The notes: generated by a model not told the origin, from the sequence alone. DNA of 64,000 nt from Stenotrophomonas maltophilia (GCF_002799155.1 NZ_NERD01000002.1:3534001-3598000), one strand, 5' to 3'; positions 29,270-39,356 are shown, numbered from the stretch's first letter. Translations and numbers: made by a program.

Positions 29270-29944
29270 TCAGCGGGTTGCAGCAACGTTGGCGCGCATC
29301 TGCGCGATCACGTCCTGGTAGCTGGTCTTGGCATTGAAGATGGCCGAGCCAGCGACGAAGGTGTCGGCGCCGGCGGCCGCGATCTCGCCGATGTTGTCGG
29401 CCTTCACGCCGCCGTCGATCTCGAGGCGGATGTCCTTGCCGCTGGCATCGATCATCTTGCGCACCACTTTCAGCTTGTCCAGCGCCGAGGGAATGAAGGC
29501 CTGGCCACCGAAGCCCGGGTTGACCGACATCAGCAGCACCAGGTCCAGGTCATCCAGCACCCAGTCGAGAATGTCCACCGGGGTGGCCGGATTGAGCACG
29601 ATGCCCGGCTTGCAGCCCAGCGAGCGGATCAGCTGGATGGTGCGGTGCACGTGGCGGCTGGCCTCCGGGTGGAAGCTGATGTAGGTGGCACCGGCTTCGG
29701 CGAAGTCCGGGATGATGCGGTCCACCGGCTCGACCATCAGGTGCACGTCGATCGGTGCGGTTACGCCGTGCTTGCGCAGCGCCTGGCACACCATCGGGCC
29801 GATGGTCAGGTTCGGCACGTAGTGGTTGTCCATCACGTCGAAGTGGACCCAGTCCGCGCCGGCGGCGAGGACGTTGTCGACTTCCTCGCCGAGGCGGGCG
29901 AAGTTGGCGGACAGGATGGAGGGGGCGATGAGGCAGTGGGACAT
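29270..29944 (-). CDS. rpe: Ribulose-phosphate 3-epimerase
   Basis: The 224-residue TIM-barrel enzyme has the family motifs [44 protein letters not shown] and LEIDGGV. It interconverts ribulose 5-phosphate and xylulose 5-phosphate in the pentose phosphate pathway. It follows the J-domain gene on the same strand by 30 nt. Confidence 0.96.
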   Translation of the reverse strand: MSHCLIAPSILSANFARLGEEVDNVLAAGADWVHFDVMDNHYVPNLTIGPMVCQALRKHGVTAPIDVHLMVEPVDRIIPDFAEAGATYISFHPEASRHVHRTIQLIRSLGCKPGIVLNPATPVDILDWVLDDLDLVLLMSVNPGFGGQAFIPSALDKLKVVRKMIDASGKDIRLEIDGGVKADNIGEIAAAGADTFVAGSAIFNAKTSYQDVIAQMRANVAATR

Positions 29945-29974
29945 GGCCGGGCCTTGCTACGAGGGGAAAGGGGG

Positions 29975-30304
29975 TCAGCGCTTGCGCAGGGTCTTGATGC
30001 GGTCGTAGGCGGCATTGATCCGCCGCGACTTCTGCTCGGCCTGCTGCTGCAGCTCGGGGGCGGCGCCGCCAAGCTTGTCGGGGTGGTACTGCGAGATCAA
30101 CTTGCGATAGGCGCGCTCGACCTCGGCATCGGTGGCCTCGGAGGTCAGCCCCAGCTCCCGGTACGGGTTCTCCTTGTTCAGGCGGAACCAGTCCGAATCG
30201 AAGGCGTGGCCGATCAACAGGCCGACCACCGCGCCGAACAGCGGATTGGGCCGGAACAGCAGGGCGCCGGCGATGAATCCGAGCAGTTTTCCGTACCAGC
30301 GCAT
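29975..30304 (-). CDS. Membrane-anchored J-domain protein (DjlA-like, short)
   Basis: From ATG 30304 the protein has 109 residues. A DjlA-like N-terminal membrane segment (MRWYGKLLGFIAGALLF) is followed by a J domain with HPD at 74-76. The central TerB-like domain of full-length DjlA is missing. It probably stimulates DnaK at the inner membrane. ATG 30304 has CGGAG upstream; a longer frame to 30340 has no visible ribosome binding site. Confidence 0.85.
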   Translation of the reverse strand: MRWYGKLLGFIAGALLFRPNPLFGAVVGLLIGHAFDSDWFRLNKENPYRELGLTSEATDAEVERAYRKLISQYHPDKLGGAAPELQQQAEQKSRRINAAYDRIKTLRKR

Positions 30305-30448
30305 GGCGCTCCGGGGTCGACCGACGAAATGGACGCTCATTTTACGTCACAGCGGGCCCGGACCGCTTTACACTAGGCCGCCCGCTGGTCAGCGGGCCCG
30401 CCGGGTCCGTTGGGCAGCAGCCGTATCGACAACGCCCCAGGAGTGCCC

Positions 30449-31375
30449 GTGCCAACCACGCTGTTGCAATCCGATCTCCCCGGCCTGCCCTTGCGCCATC
30501 GCGGCAAGGTGCGTGATGTGTTCGATATCCCGCGCGAGCGGCTGCCCGCCGGAACCCCGCCGGGCGAGTACCTGCTGATGGTGGCCACCGATCGCCTGTC
30601 GGCGTTCGACGTGGTCCTGCCCGACCCGATCCCGGGCAAGGGCGAGATGCTCTGCCAGGTCTCCAATTTCTGGTTCGCCAAGACCGCGCACCTGATGCCC
30701 AACCACCTGACCGGCATCGACGTGGCCAGCGTGCTGCCCGAAGGCGTGGACCCGGCCCTGTACGCCAAGCGCGCGGTGGTCACCCGCAAGCTGAAGCCAG
30801 TGCCGGTGGAAGCGATCGCCCGCGGCTACCTGATCGGAAGCGGCTGGAAGGACTACCAGCGCACCGGCAAGGTCAGTGGCATCGACCTGCCCGACGGCCT
30901 GCGCCAGGCCGAGCAGCTGCCCGAGCCGATCTTCACCCCCTCGACCAAGGCCGCTGTCGGCGACCACGACGAGAACATCGACTTCGATGCGATGGTGAAG
31001 CAGGTCGGCGCCGAGTTGGCCGAGCGCGTGCGCGATGCCACCCTGCGCATCTACAAGTTCGCGGCCGATTACGCCCGCGAGCGCGGCATCATCCTGGCCG
31101 ATACCAAATTCGAATTCGGTACCGATGCCGATGGCCGCCTGTACATCATGGACGAGATGCTGACGCCGGACTCCTCGCGTTACTGGCCGGCCGACGAGTA
31201 CGAAGTGGGCACTAGCCCGCCGAGCTACGACAAGCAGTTCGTGCGCGATTACCTGGAGACGCTGGACTGGGGCAAGACCGCCCCGGGCCCGGGCATCCCG
31301 GCCGAGATCATCGAGCGCACCCGCGCCAAGTACGCCGAGGCGCTGCAGCGCCTGGCCGGGATCAGCGTCGACTGA
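30449..31375 (+). CDS. purC: Phosphoribosylaminoimidazole-succinocarboxamide synthase
   Basis: The 308-residue SAICAR synthase has the motifs [36 protein letters not shown] and DTKFEFG. It matches the long, yeast-like form rather than the short E. coli PurC of about 237 residues. GTG 30449 is chosen because AGGAG lies at 30439-30443 and the upstream frame extends into non-coding sequence. It catalyses the eighth step of purine synthesis. Confidence 0.95.
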   Translation: MPTTLLQSDLPGLPLRHRGKVRDVFDIPRERLPAGTPPGEYLLMVATDRLSAFDVVLPDPIPGKGEMLCQVSNFWFAKTAHLMPNHLTGIDVASVLPEGVDPALYAKRAVVTRKLKPVPVEAIARGYLIGSGWKDYQRTGKVSGIDLPDGLRQAEQLPEPIFTPSTKAAVGDHDENIDFDAMVKQVGAELAERVRDATLRIYKFAADYARERGIILADTKFEFGTDADGRLYIMDEMLTPDSSRYWPADEYEVGTSPPSYDKQFVRDYLETLDWGKTAPGPGIPAEIIERTRAKYAEALQRLAGISVD

Positions 31376-31419
31376 TCCCCTGCGCCCCCGGCCGGAAAGG
31401 CGGGGGGGCGTCCTGAATG

Positions 31420-31485
31420 CGGTAGTGCCGGCCGCTGGCCGGCAACCCCGTGAACCTGCAGCCAGGCATGGCCTGGCTCTACTGA
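31420..31485. repeat. Two SMAG-like palindromes after purC
   Basis: GTAGTGCCGGCCGCTGGCCGGC is followed by GCCAGGCATGGCCTGGCTCTAC in opposite orientation, a head-to-head pair between purC and the Mpo1-like gene. Confidence 0.8.
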
Positions 31486-31513
31486 CGGGCCCCGGCGGGA
31501 GTATGCTGGCCGC

Positions 31514-31999
31514 ATGCAGACCTCCACCGAGCTTGCGCGGCCGATCGACCGCTATTTCGCCAGCTACTCCGACGACCACCGCAATGTGATCAACCAGCGC
31601 ATCCACGTGGTGGCGGTACCGGCGATCCTGTGGTCGGTGGTGGCCCTGCTGTGGTGCCTGCCGCCGCTGATCACCTGGTTCCAGTACGGCATCTGGTCGG
31701 CGTTCGCGATGTTCAGCGCCTGGTGCTTCTACAACAAGCTGTCGCGCCCGCTGGGCATCGGCATGCTCATCCAGTTCTTCGTGTTCGGCTGCCTGTGCCG
31801 GCTGCTGGAGGCCGAGATCGGCCTGCAGGCCCTGCGCTGGCTGGCGGTGGGCGTGTTCGTGGTGGCCTGGATCGCGCAGTTCATCGGCCACACGTTCGAG
31901 GGCCGCAAGCCCAGCTTCCTGACCGACCTGACCTACCTGCTGATCGGCCCGGCCTGGGTGATGGCCAAGGTCTACCGCAAGCTCGACTGGCGCTACTGA
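31514..31999 (+). CDS. Mpo1-like (DUF962) membrane protein
   Basis: The 161-residue protein has four hydrophobic segments and the conserved histidines of the Mpo1/YGL010W family in HRNVINQRIHVVAVP (H22, H31) and QFIGHTFEGRKP (H126). Yeast Mpo1 is an Fe(II)-dependent dioxygenase that alpha-oxidises 2-hydroxy fatty acids. A similar lipid-oxidation role in the inner membrane is a reasonable inference. Confidence 0.85.
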   Translation: MQTSTELARPIDRYFASYSDDHRNVINQRIHVVAVPAILWSVVALLWCLPPLITWFQYGIWSAFAMFSAWCFYNKLSRPLGIGMLIQFFVFGCLCRLLEAEIGLQALRWLAVGVFVVAWIAQFIGHTFEGRKPSFLTDLTYLLIGPAWVMAKVYRKLDWRY

Positions 32000-32332
32000 C
32001 CTGGTGGTGGCCGACAGCGACCGTCGTTTCCTGAACGGGCGGATTCCGTCACCCGTAGTCCACGGCACCCCTGCGAGCCTGCGCCGGTGATCCGCTCCCC
32101 ATCGCCCGCCCGTCTACGGCAGCCCCTGTGCGACAGGGCCTGCGGTCTCCCTGCGTGGGCGTAGGGTGTCCCCTGAGGGCAACCAGGGAAGTGATGCGGG
32201 AACGTGATGTTGCGCCGCAGAAAAAATGAATCAGCGAACGTTACATGCAATTGATCGCTGTTCGATGGGTTTCGGCGACATTTCGCAGCCTGTTATCCTC
32301 CCTGACCTGCTCGTGAATCATGGATTCCCTGC
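32000..32332. promoter_or_regulatory. 333-nt region before the antiporter operon with a possible promoter
   Basis: No gene is visible. The region contains a hairpin CCCTGT-GCG-ACAGGG near 32120 and other GC-rich foldings. A possible promoter for the operon is TTTCGG then TTATCC about 17 nt later (around 32270-32300), giving a leader of about 30 nt. I recognise no known riboswitch. Confidence 0.35.
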
Positions 32333-35161
32333 ATGCTCCCCAGCCTGCCCCTGCTGCTGGCCCTGCCGTTCCTGATGGCAGCGGCTGTTGCGGCCTTCCC
32401 CCGTAGTTCGCGCTCGACTGCTGCCTGGCTGGCGGCGCTGGCGCCGTTGGGTGGGCTGGCCATCCTCGGCTGGCTGACCCCGTCCGTACTCGATGACCAG
32501 GTGGTCCGCACCCTGGTGCCCTGGCTGCCGCAGATCGGGCTGGACTTCACCCTGCGCCTGGACGGGCTGGCCTGGATGTTCGCCGGGCTGGTGCTCGGCA
32601 TCGGCGCGCTGGTGGTGTTGTATGCGCGCTACTACCTGAGCCAGCAGGACAACGCGCACCGGTTCTACTGCTATCTGCTGCTGTTCATGGGCGCCATGCT
32701 GGGCATGGTGCTGTCGGGCAACCTGCTGTTGCTGATGATCTTCTGGGAAATGACCAGCATCAGCTCGTTCCTGCTGATCGGCTTCTGGTCACACCGCCAG
32801 GATGCCCGCGAAGGCGCACGCATGGCGCTGGTGATCACCGGCGGCGGCGGCCTGGCCCTGCTCGGTGGCGTGCTGCTGATCGGCCGCATCGTCGGCAGCT
32901 TCGACCTGGACGTGGTGCTGGCCGCCGGCGAGCAGATCCGCGCCAGCGCGCTGTACCCGTACGCCCTGTTCCTGGTGCTGGCCGGCATCTTCACCAAGAG
33001 CGCGCAGTTCCCGTTCCACTTCTGGCTGCCGCACGCGATGGCGGCGCCGACCCCGGTATCGGCCTACCTGCACTCGGCCACCATGGTGAAGGCCGGCGTG
33101 TTCCTGCTGGCGCGGCTGCATCCGGCACTGGCCGGCAGCGATCTGTTCTTCTATACGGTCAGCGGTATCGGCGCGCTGACCCTGCTGATCGGCGCCTGGA
33201 ACGCGATCTTCCAGCATGACCTGAAGGGCCTGCTGGCGTACTCGACCATTTCCCACCTGGGCCTGATCACCCTGCTGTTCGGGCTGTCCACGCCGATGGC
33301 GGTGGTCGCCGGCGTGTTCCACATCCTCAACCACGCCACCTTCAAGGCCTCGCTGTTCATGGCCGCCGGCATCATCGACCACGAGACCGGCACCCGTGAC
33401 ATGCGCAAGCTGGGGGGGCTGCGCAGGCTGATGCCGTTCACCAGCGCGCTGGCGATCATCGCCTCGCTGGCGATGGCCGGCATCCCGCTGCTCAACGGGT
33501 TCCTGTCCAAGGAAATGCTGTTCGCCGAAGCCATTACCGCGGGCGGACCGGGCATCATGCGCGCGGCCGTGTCGATCGCCGCGCTGCTGGCCGGTGTGTT
33601 CGGCGTGGCCTACAGCCTGCGCTTCGTGCACGACACCTTCTTCGGCCCCGGCCCGCACGATCTGGACCGCGTGCCGCATGAGCCGCCGCGCTGGATGAAG
33701 GTGCCGGTGGAACTGCTGGTGGTGATCTGCGTGGCGGTGGGCGTGGCCCCGGCGCTGACGGTGGCACCGGTGCTGCATGCCGCCGCGGCGTCGATCCTCG
33801 GCCCGGCGATGCCCGAGTACAGCCTGGCGGTGTGGCACGGCTTCAACCTGCCGCTGGCGATGAGCGCGATGGGCGTGGTCGGGGGCGTGGTGCTGTACTT
33901 CGGGCTGCGCAAGCTGATCAACCTGCACGACGTAACCAACGTCAGCACCGGTCGCAACGTATTCCATGCGCAGCTGGATGCGGTTTCCGCGCTGGCCATG
34001 CGCCTGACCAACGGCATCGCCAATGGCAGCCTGCAGCGCATGCTGCTGGGCCTGGTGCTGGTGGCGATCGTGGTCGCCGCCGCGCCGTTCGTAGCCAACC
34101 CGGCCTCGCCGGACTGGACCGCGCCGCAGCCGATTCCGCTGCTGGGCTGGGCACTGTGGCTGGTGATGATGGCCTGCGCGGTCGCCACCCTGCGCATCTA
34201 CAAGCAGCGCCTGCTGGCGGTGCTGCTGGTCGGCGGCGTCGGCCTGATGGTGGCGCTGACCTTCGTGTTCCTGTCCGCGCCCGACCTGGCCCTGACCCAG
34301 CTGCTGGTGGAGATGGTGACCCTGGTACTGATGCTGCTGGGCATGAACTACCTGCCGGCGCAGTCCGGGCCGGAGCGGCCGCGCTGGCGCAAGCGCCGTG
34401 ACGCAGTGATCGCGATCATCGCCGGTGCCGGGCTTGGCGCACTGGCCTATTCCGCGATGACCCTGCCGCCAAACACCATGGCCGGCGAGCTGCTCGCCCG
34501 TGCCCTGCCCGAGGCCTATGGCCAGAACGTGGTCAACGTGATCCTGGTCGACTTCCGCGGCTTCGATACCTTTGGCGAGATCACCGTGTTCGGCATCGCC
34601 GCGCTGGTGGTGCATGCCCTGCTGCGGCGCACGCGGATGGCACCGGAGCAGATCATGCCCGGCCCGCCGATCAAGCTGCCGGTACCGGCCGACCTGGCGC
34701 AGATCATGTTCCCGCTGACCCTGACCGTGTCGATCTTCCTGTTCCTGCGCGGCCACAATGCCCCGGGCGGTGGCTTCATCGCCGGCCTGGTGCTGGCGGT
34801 ACCGCTGCTGATCCAGTACGTGATCCAGGGCACTGCATCGGTGGAATCGCGCTTCGGCTTCGACTACATCCGCTGCATCGGCATGGGCCTGCTGATCGCC
34901 ATTCTCAGCGGCAGTGCATCGATGCTGTTCGGCGTGCCCTTCCTGACCAGCGGCCATCTCGACCTGCACCTGCCGCTGATCGGCGAGGTCCCTCTGGCCA
35001 GCGCCATCGGCTTCGATATCGGCGTGTATCTGGTGGTATTCGGCGGCGCCATGCTGATGCTGTCGATGATGGGCACGATCAAGCCCTCACGCACCCGTAC
35101 CGCCCGCAAGGGCGAGATCGACCTGCAACGCCGTTCGGCCCGCACCGGGGAGATGCACTGA
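32333..35161 (+). CDS. mrpA: Monovalent cation/H+ antiporter subunit A (fused MrpA-MrpB)
   Basis: The 942-residue protein starts with an NuoL/MrpA proton-translocating domain (FYCYLLLFMGAMLGMVLSGN, KSAQFPFHFWLPHAMAAPTPVSAYLHSA, HNILNHATFK-like HILNHATFKASLF). After the MrpA C-terminal region it ends with an MnhB domain (about 785-930, HNAPGGGFIAGLV), as in Rhizobium PhaAB. It is the main subunit of a multi-protein Na+ or K+/H+ antiporter for salt and alkali tolerance. Its TGA shares one base with the next start. Confidence 0.93.
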   Translation: MLPSLPLLLALPFLMAAAVAAFPRSSRSTAAWLAALAPLGGLAILGWLTPSVLDDQVVRTLVPWLPQIGLDFTLRLDGLAWMFAGLVLGIGALVVLYARYYLSQQDNAHRFYCYLLLFMGAMLGMVLSGNLLLLMIFWEMTSISSFLLIGFWSHRQDAREGARMALVITGGGGLALLGGVLLIGRIVGSFDLDVVLAAGEQIRASALYPYALFLVLAGIFTKSAQFPFHFWLPHAMAAPTPVSAYLHSATMVKAGVFLLARLHPALAGSDLFFYTVSGIGALTLLIGAWNAIFQHDLKGLLAYSTISHLGLITLLFGLSTPMAVVAGVFHILNHATFKASLFMAAGIIDHETGTRDMRKLGGLRRLMPFTSALAIIASLAMAGIPLLNGFLSKEMLFAEAITAGGPGIMRAAVSIAALLAGVFGVAYSLRFVHDTFFGPGPHDLDRVPHEPPRWMKVPVELLVVICVAVGVAPALTVAPVLHAAAASILGPAMPEYSLAVWHGFNLPLAMSAMGVVGGVVLYFGLRKLINLHDVTNVSTGRNVFHAQLDAVSALAMRLTNGIANGSLQRMLLGLVLVAIVVAAAPFVANPASPDWTAPQPIPLLGWALWLVMMACAVATLRIYKQRLLAVLLVGGVGLMVALTFVFLSAPDLALTQLLVEMVTLVLMLLGMNYLPAQSGPERPRWRKRRDAVIAIIAGAGLGALAYSAMTLPPNTMAGELLARALPEAYGQNVVNVILVDFRGFDTFGEITVFGIAALVVHALLRRTRMAPEQIMPGPPIKLPVPADLAQIMFPLTLTVSIFLFLRGHNAPGGGFIAGLVLAVPLLIQYVIQGTASVESRFGFDYIRCIGMGLLIAILSGSASMLFGVPFLTSGHLDLHLPLIGEVPLASAIGFDIGVYLVVFGGAMLMLSMMGTIKPSRTRTARKGEIDLQRRSARTGEMH

Positions 35162-35553
35162 TGGAACTGGCCCTGGCGACCGCGATCGGCGTGCTGACCG
35201 CCATCGGCATCTACCTGCTGCTGCGCGCGCGCAGCTTCGACGTGATCCTCGGCATGACCTTCCTGTCCTATGCGACCAACCTGCTGATCTTCGCTGGCGG
35301 CCGCGTGGTGCTGGGCAAGGCGCCTGTGCTGCAGGAGGGCGTGGACAGCCACCTCGGCAACTACACCGACCCGCTGCCGCAGGCGCTGGTGCTGACCGCG
35401 ATCGTGATCGCCTTCGCGATGACGGCGGTGAGCATCGTGCTGGCCATGCGCAGCCGCAGCGACAACCACAGCGACCATGTGGACGCCCACGAGCCGGATG
35501 ACGACCTGCAGGATGAGGGCGTGCCGCCGCGCCAGGGCGAGGACCGCGCATGA
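35161..35553 (+). CDS. mrpC: Na+/H+ antiporter subunit C
   Basis: The 130-residue protein has three helices and the NuoK-like MrpC pattern (IGIYLLLRARSFDVILGMTFLSYATNLLIF, DPLPQALVLTAIVIAFAMTA). An acidic cytoplasmic tail follows. It overlaps both neighbours in the operon. Confidence 0.93.
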   Translation: MELALATAIGVLTAIGIYLLLRARSFDVILGMTFLSYATNLLIFAGGRVVLGKAPVLQEGVDSHLGNYTDPLPQALVLTAIVIAFAMTAVSIVLAMRSRSDNHSDHVDAHEPDDDLQDEGVPPRQGEDRA

Positions 35554-37085
35554 ACCACCTGGTGATCCTGCCGATCCTGATTCCGCTGCTGGGCGCCGCG
35601 CTGTCGCTGTTCGTCGAACACCGCCGCTATGGCCCCAGGGTGCAGCGCGCGGTGGCCTGGACCGCACTGTCGGCGCTGGCGCTGGCGGTGGGCCTGCTGT
35701 TTGCCTCCACCGCCAGCGGTGACATCAACGTCTACCTGCTCGGCGACTGGCCGTCGCGGCTGGGCATTGCACTGGTGGCCGACCGGCTGTCGGCATGGAT
35801 GCTGCTGACCACCCTGTTGCTGGCCATTCCCTGCCTGCTGCATGCCTGCTCGGGCTGGGACCGGCGCGCACCGCATTTCCATGCGCTGTTCCAGTTCCAG
35901 CTGGTCGGCCTCAACGGTGCGTTCCTGACTGGCGATATCTTCAACCTGTTCGTGTTCTTCGAGGTGATGCTGATCGCCTCCTACGGCCTGCTGCTCAGCG
36001 GCGGCCGTGGCCTGCGCATGCGCATTGGCCTGCACTACGTGGTGTTCAACGTCACCGCCTCGACCCTGTTCCTGATCGCACTGGGCCTGCTGTACGCCTC
36101 GCTGGGCTCGCTGAACATGGCCGAGCTGTCGCAGCGCATCGCCGAGGTGCCGCCGGCGCAGTTGACCCTGGTGAAGGCGACGATGGGCCTGTTGCTGCTG
36201 GTGTTCTGCGCCAAGGCCGCGCTGATGCCGCTGTACCTGTGGCTGCCGGAAGCCTATTCGCGCGCACCGGCGGCCGTCGCTGCACTGTTCGCGATCATGA
36301 CCAAGGTCGGCCTGTACTCGGTGCTGCGCATCCAGATGCTGTGGTTCGGCGACGATGCCGGTGCGATGGCCGGCTATGGCCGCGACTGGCTGCTGTGGGC
36401 CGGCGTGGCGACGCTGGTGCTGGGTGGCCTGGGTGCCCTGGCCGCAACCCGCCTGCGCGTGCTGATCTCGTACCTGGTGATCGTGTCGGCAGCCACCCTG
36501 TTCATCGCCTTCTCGGTGGGCACGCCGCAGGTGCTCTCGGCCGGCCTGTACTACCTGCCGCACAGCAGCTTCGTGGCCGCTGCGCTGTTCCTCATCGCCG
36601 ATCTGATCCGCCGCCGTCGTGGCGGTGCCAGCGACCGCAAGGAAGTGGTCGCGCCGATGCCGGGCAAGGAGACCCCGGCCGTGCTGTTCCTGATCGGCGC
36701 AGTGTCGGTGGCGGGCCTGCCGCCATTGTCCGGCTTCCTGGCCAAGACCGCGCTGCTGGCCGGCATGCCGGCGCAGTACACCGGCCCGGTCTGGACCGCC
36801 GTGCTGGTCAGCAGCCTGCTGGTGATCATGGGCCTGACCCGCGGTGGCATCCGCCTGTTCTGGCGTGTGCCGCCGGTGGAAGCCGATGCCCCGAAACCGC
36901 GCAAGGCCCGCCTGCGCCGGGTCGAGCTGTATGCCGCGTGCCTGCTGCTGGCCTATGGCATCGGCATGACCCTGGCTGCCGCACCGCTGATGCGCTACAC
37001 CGACGCCACCGCCGCACAGCTGCTGCACCCCAGCGAGTATGTGCAGCAGCTGCGTGCGACCACGCCGGAGATCCGCCAGCCATGA
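35550..37085 (+). CDS. mrpD: Monovalent cation/H+ antiporter subunit D
   Basis: The 511-residue protein is an NuoM/NuoN-like antiporter subunit with about 14 helices and the motifs LTGDIFNLFVFFEVMLIASYGLLL, KAALMPLYLWLPEAYSRAPAAVAALFA and AGLPPLSGFLAKTALL. It should form a proton pathway beside MrpA. It overlaps mrpC by 4 nt (ATGA). Confidence 0.94.
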   Translation: MNHLVILPILIPLLGAALSLFVEHRRYGPRVQRAVAWTALSALALAVGLLFASTASGDINVYLLGDWPSRLGIALVADRLSAWMLLTTLLLAIPCLLHACSGWDRRAPHFHALFQFQLVGLNGAFLTGDIFNLFVFFEVMLIASYGLLLSGGRGLRMRIGLHYVVFNVTASTLFLIALGLLYASLGSLNMAELSQRIAEVPPAQLTLVKATMGLLLLVFCAKAALMPLYLWLPEAYSRAPAAVAALFAIMTKVGLYSVLRIQMLWFGDDAGAMAGYGRDWLLWAGVATLVLGGLGALAATRLRVLISYLVIVSAATLFIAFSVGTPQVLSAGLYYLPHSSFVAAALFLIADLIRRRRGGASDRKEVVAPMPGKETPAVLFLIGAVSVAGLPPLSGFLAKTALLAGMPAQYTGPVWTAVLVSSLLVIMGLTRGGIRLFWRVPPVEADAPKPRKARLRRVELYAACLLLAYGIGMTLAAAPLMRYTDATAAQLLHPSEYVQQLRATTPEIRQP

Positions 37086-37588
37086 CCGCCCAGCGCTCCC
37101 TGTTCCGCCGCATCATTCCCTCGCCGATGCTCAGCATCATGGTGGTGGCGTTCTGGCTGCTGATGTCCGACAGCTTCACCCTCGGCCAGATCGTGCTGGG
37201 GCTGCTGCTGGGTGTAGTGGTGCCGCTGTTCGCCGCACGCCTGGACCGCGAGTTCGCCCGCATCGGCACCCTGCGCCCGTTGCCGAAGCTGCTGTGCGTG
37301 ACCCTGTGGGACATCCTGATGTCCAACATCCGCGTCGCGCTCCAGGTGCTCGGCCCGGAGAAGAACATCCACCCGGGCTTCATCTGGCTGCCGCTGGACA
37401 TCGCCAACATCCACGGCATCGCCGCGCTGACCAGCATGATCACCCTGACCCCGGGCACGGTCTCGGCCGCGCTCAGCGACGACCGCAAGTTCCTGCTGGT
37501 GCACGTGCTGCACCTGGAGGACCCGCAGGACCTGATCGATACGATCAAGCGCCGTTACGAGGCGCCGTTGATGGAGATCTTCCCATGA
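37082..37588 (+). CDS. mrpE: Na+/H+ antiporter subunit E
   Basis: The 168-residue protein has two N-terminal helices and the MrpE segment VTLWDILMSNIRVALQVL, NIHGIAALTSMITLTPGTVS and HVLHLEDPQDLIDTIKRRYE. It overlaps mrpD by 4 nt. Confidence 0.93.
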   Translation: MTAQRSLFRRIIPSPMLSIMVVAFWLLMSDSFTLGQIVLGLLLGVVVPLFAARLDREFARIGTLRPLPKLLCVTLWDILMSNIRVALQVLGPEKNIHPGFIWLPLDIANIHGIAALTSMITLTPGTVSAALSDDRKFLLVHVLHLEDPQDLIDTIKRRYEAPLMEIFP

Positions 37589-37869
37589 CCGGTTTTGAAG
37601 TCATCCAGACCACCCTGGTGGTGTGCATGCACGTGGTCGGCCTGGCCATGCTGCTGGCCACCTGGCGCCTGCTGCGCGGGCCGACCGTGCCCGACCGCAT
37701 CCTCGCACTGGATACCCTGTCGGTGACCGCGATCGCCGAACTGATGTTGTTCGGCATGTACCTCAACTCGCCGATCTACTTCGAGGCCGCGTTGATCATT
37801 GCCATGCTGGGCTTCGGCAGCACCGTGGTGCTGAGCAAGTTCGTGCTGCGCCGGGACATCGTCGAATGA
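37585..37869 (+). CDS. mrpF: K+/H+ antiporter subunit F
   Basis: The 94-residue protein has three helices and the MrpF motif RLLRGPTVPDRILALDTLSV, with an acidic residue in the second helix region. It overlaps mrpE and mrpG by 4 nt each. Confidence 0.93.
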   Translation: MTGFEVIQTTLVVCMHVVGLAMLLATWRLLRGPTVPDRILALDTLSVTAIAELMLFGMYLNSPIYFEAALIIAMLGFGSTVVLSKFVLRRDIVE

Positions 37870-38255
37870 TCACCGCGATCCAGATCGGCCTGTCGATCCT
37901 GCTGCTGTTCGGCTGCTTCTTCATCCTGGTCGGCGCACTGGGGCTGGTGAAGCTGTCCACCTTCTTCAAGCGCCTGCATGCACCGACCAAGGCCAGCACG
38001 CTGGGCGTGGGCTGTGTGCTGGTGTGTTCGGTGTGCTACCACATCTTCCTGGGCCAGGACCCGCAGCCGCGCGAGCTGCTGATCACCGTGTTCCTGTTCA
38101 TCACCGCGCCGATCAGCGCCCACATGATGGCCAAGGCCGCACTGTCGCTGCTGATGGAAACCCGCCCCAGCCTGCCGGGCAACGAACCGGCCGCCGAGGA
38201 GCAGTTGCCGCCGCCGGAACCGGTGCGGGAAGAAGAGACCTCGCAGAACCGGTAA
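37866..38255 (+). CDS. mrpG: Monovalent cation/H+ antiporter subunit G
   Basis: The 129-residue protein has three helices and the MrpG block LGLVKLSTFFKRLHAPTKASTLGVG and FLFITAPISAHMMAKAAL, then a charged proline-rich tail. It ends the six-gene operon and is followed by a palindromic repeat cluster. Confidence 0.93.
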   Translation: MITAIQIGLSILLLFGCFFILVGALGLVKLSTFFKRLHAPTKASTLGVGCVLVCSVCYHIFLGQDPQPRELLITVFLFITAPISAHMMAKAALSLLMETRPSLPGNEPAAEEQLPPPEPVREEETSQNR

Positions 38256-38261
38256 ATCCGG

Positions 38262-38400
38262 TTGAGGCCGACCTTGGTCGGCGCTTCGTTTCCCCAAGTG
38301 CCAACCAAGGTTGGCATCCACCGGATGATCGGTGGTGGGTGCCGACCGTGGGTCGGCACGAAATCAACCGCATCCACGCATGGCGTGGATCTACAACGCC
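38262..38400. repeat. Cluster of four palindromes between mrpG and the CaCA antiporter gene
   Basis: The converging genes are separated by GCCGACCTTGGTCGGC, TGCCAACCAAGGTTGGCA, GTGCCGACCGTGGGTCGGCA and ATCCACGCATGGCGTGGATCTAC, four stem-loops of three sequence subtypes. The last one overlaps the end of the next gene. Confidence 0.8.
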
Positions 38401-39356
38401 GGTGCGCCCACCAGCAGCAGTTCCAGCACGAACCAGCCGACGAACGCGACCAGCAGGATGCCGCCTTCGCCACGGTTGATCTTCAGGTCGCCGCGCAGCA
38501 TCGGGTACAGCACCAGCGCGAACGCCAGCAGCGCCGGCAGTTCCAGGCGCACGAACGAGGCCGGCAACGCCAGCGGCTGCAGCAGCGCCATCGCACCGAT
38601 CACCAGCAGCAGGTTGACCACGCTGGAGCCCAGCACGTGGCCCAGCACCATGTCGCCATGACCGCGACGCGCGGCGGCGATGGCCGTGGCCACCTCCGGC
38701 AGTGCAGTGCCGATCGCCACCGGCAGCAGGCCGACCAGCAGCGGCGTCCAGCCCAATGCCGCGCCGAAGTCCGCTGCGGCACCCACCACCAGCCGCGCGC
38801 CCCAGTACAGTGCCAGCGCGGCAATCAGCACCCGCAGTATGTTCAACGGCAGACTGGTGCGGCTCAGCGCGGATTCGGCGATGGCCGCCTGCACCTCGGC
38901 GCTCTCAACACGGCCGCGGCGCAGCAGCAGTACCTGCACGACGATGAAGCCGGCCACCAGCACGCCGCCCTCCCAGCGCGCCAGGCCACCATCAAGACCG
39001 AACAGGATCAGCAGGACGCCGGCCGCCAGCAGCGACCACCACAGCACCGTCTGCAGGCGCGCGCGCAGCAGCAGGGGCGCGGCAATCGCCGCCACCGCCA
39101 GAGTCAAGCCCAGGTTGACGATGCTGCTGCCGACCGCATTGCCCAGTGCCAGCTCCGGCTGGCCGACTGCCAGCGCGCGCGCGTTGACGGCAAGTTCCGG
39201 CAACGAGGTGGCCACCCCGAGCAGCAACAGCCCTGCAGTGAACGGGCTGGCCCCGAAGCGCTGGGCCAGGCCGGACACGGCCTTGACGATGGAGTCCCCA
39301 CCCAGCGCCAGCAACAGCAGGCCGAGCAGGAACCAGGCAATGGCAATGGTGATCAT
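38391..39356 (-). CDS. Calcium/sodium antiporter (CaCA, YrbG-like)
   Basis: The 321-residue protein has about ten helices in two halves, each with an inverted alpha-repeat: GVATSLPELAVNARAL-GNAVGSSIVNLGL near residues 47-80 and [27 protein letters not shown] in the second half. These repeats hold the ion-binding acidic residues of Na+/Ca2+ exchangers. The exchange mode in this organism is inferred. Confidence 0.9.
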   Translation of the reverse strand: MITIAIAWFLLGLLLLALGGDSIVKAVSGLAQRFGASPFTAGLLLLGVATSLPELAVNARALAVGQPELALGNAVGSSIVNLGLTLAVAAIAAPLLLRARLQTVLWWSLLAAGVLLILFGLDGGLARWEGGVLVAGFIVVQVLLLRRGRVESAEVQAAIAESALSRTSLPLNILRVLIAALALYWGARLVVGAAADFGAALGWTPLLVGLLPVAIGTALPEVATAIAAARRGHGDMVLGHVLGSSVVNLLLVIGAMALLQPLALPASFVRLELPALLAFALVLYPMLRGDLKINRGEGGILLVAFVGWFVLELLLVGAPAL

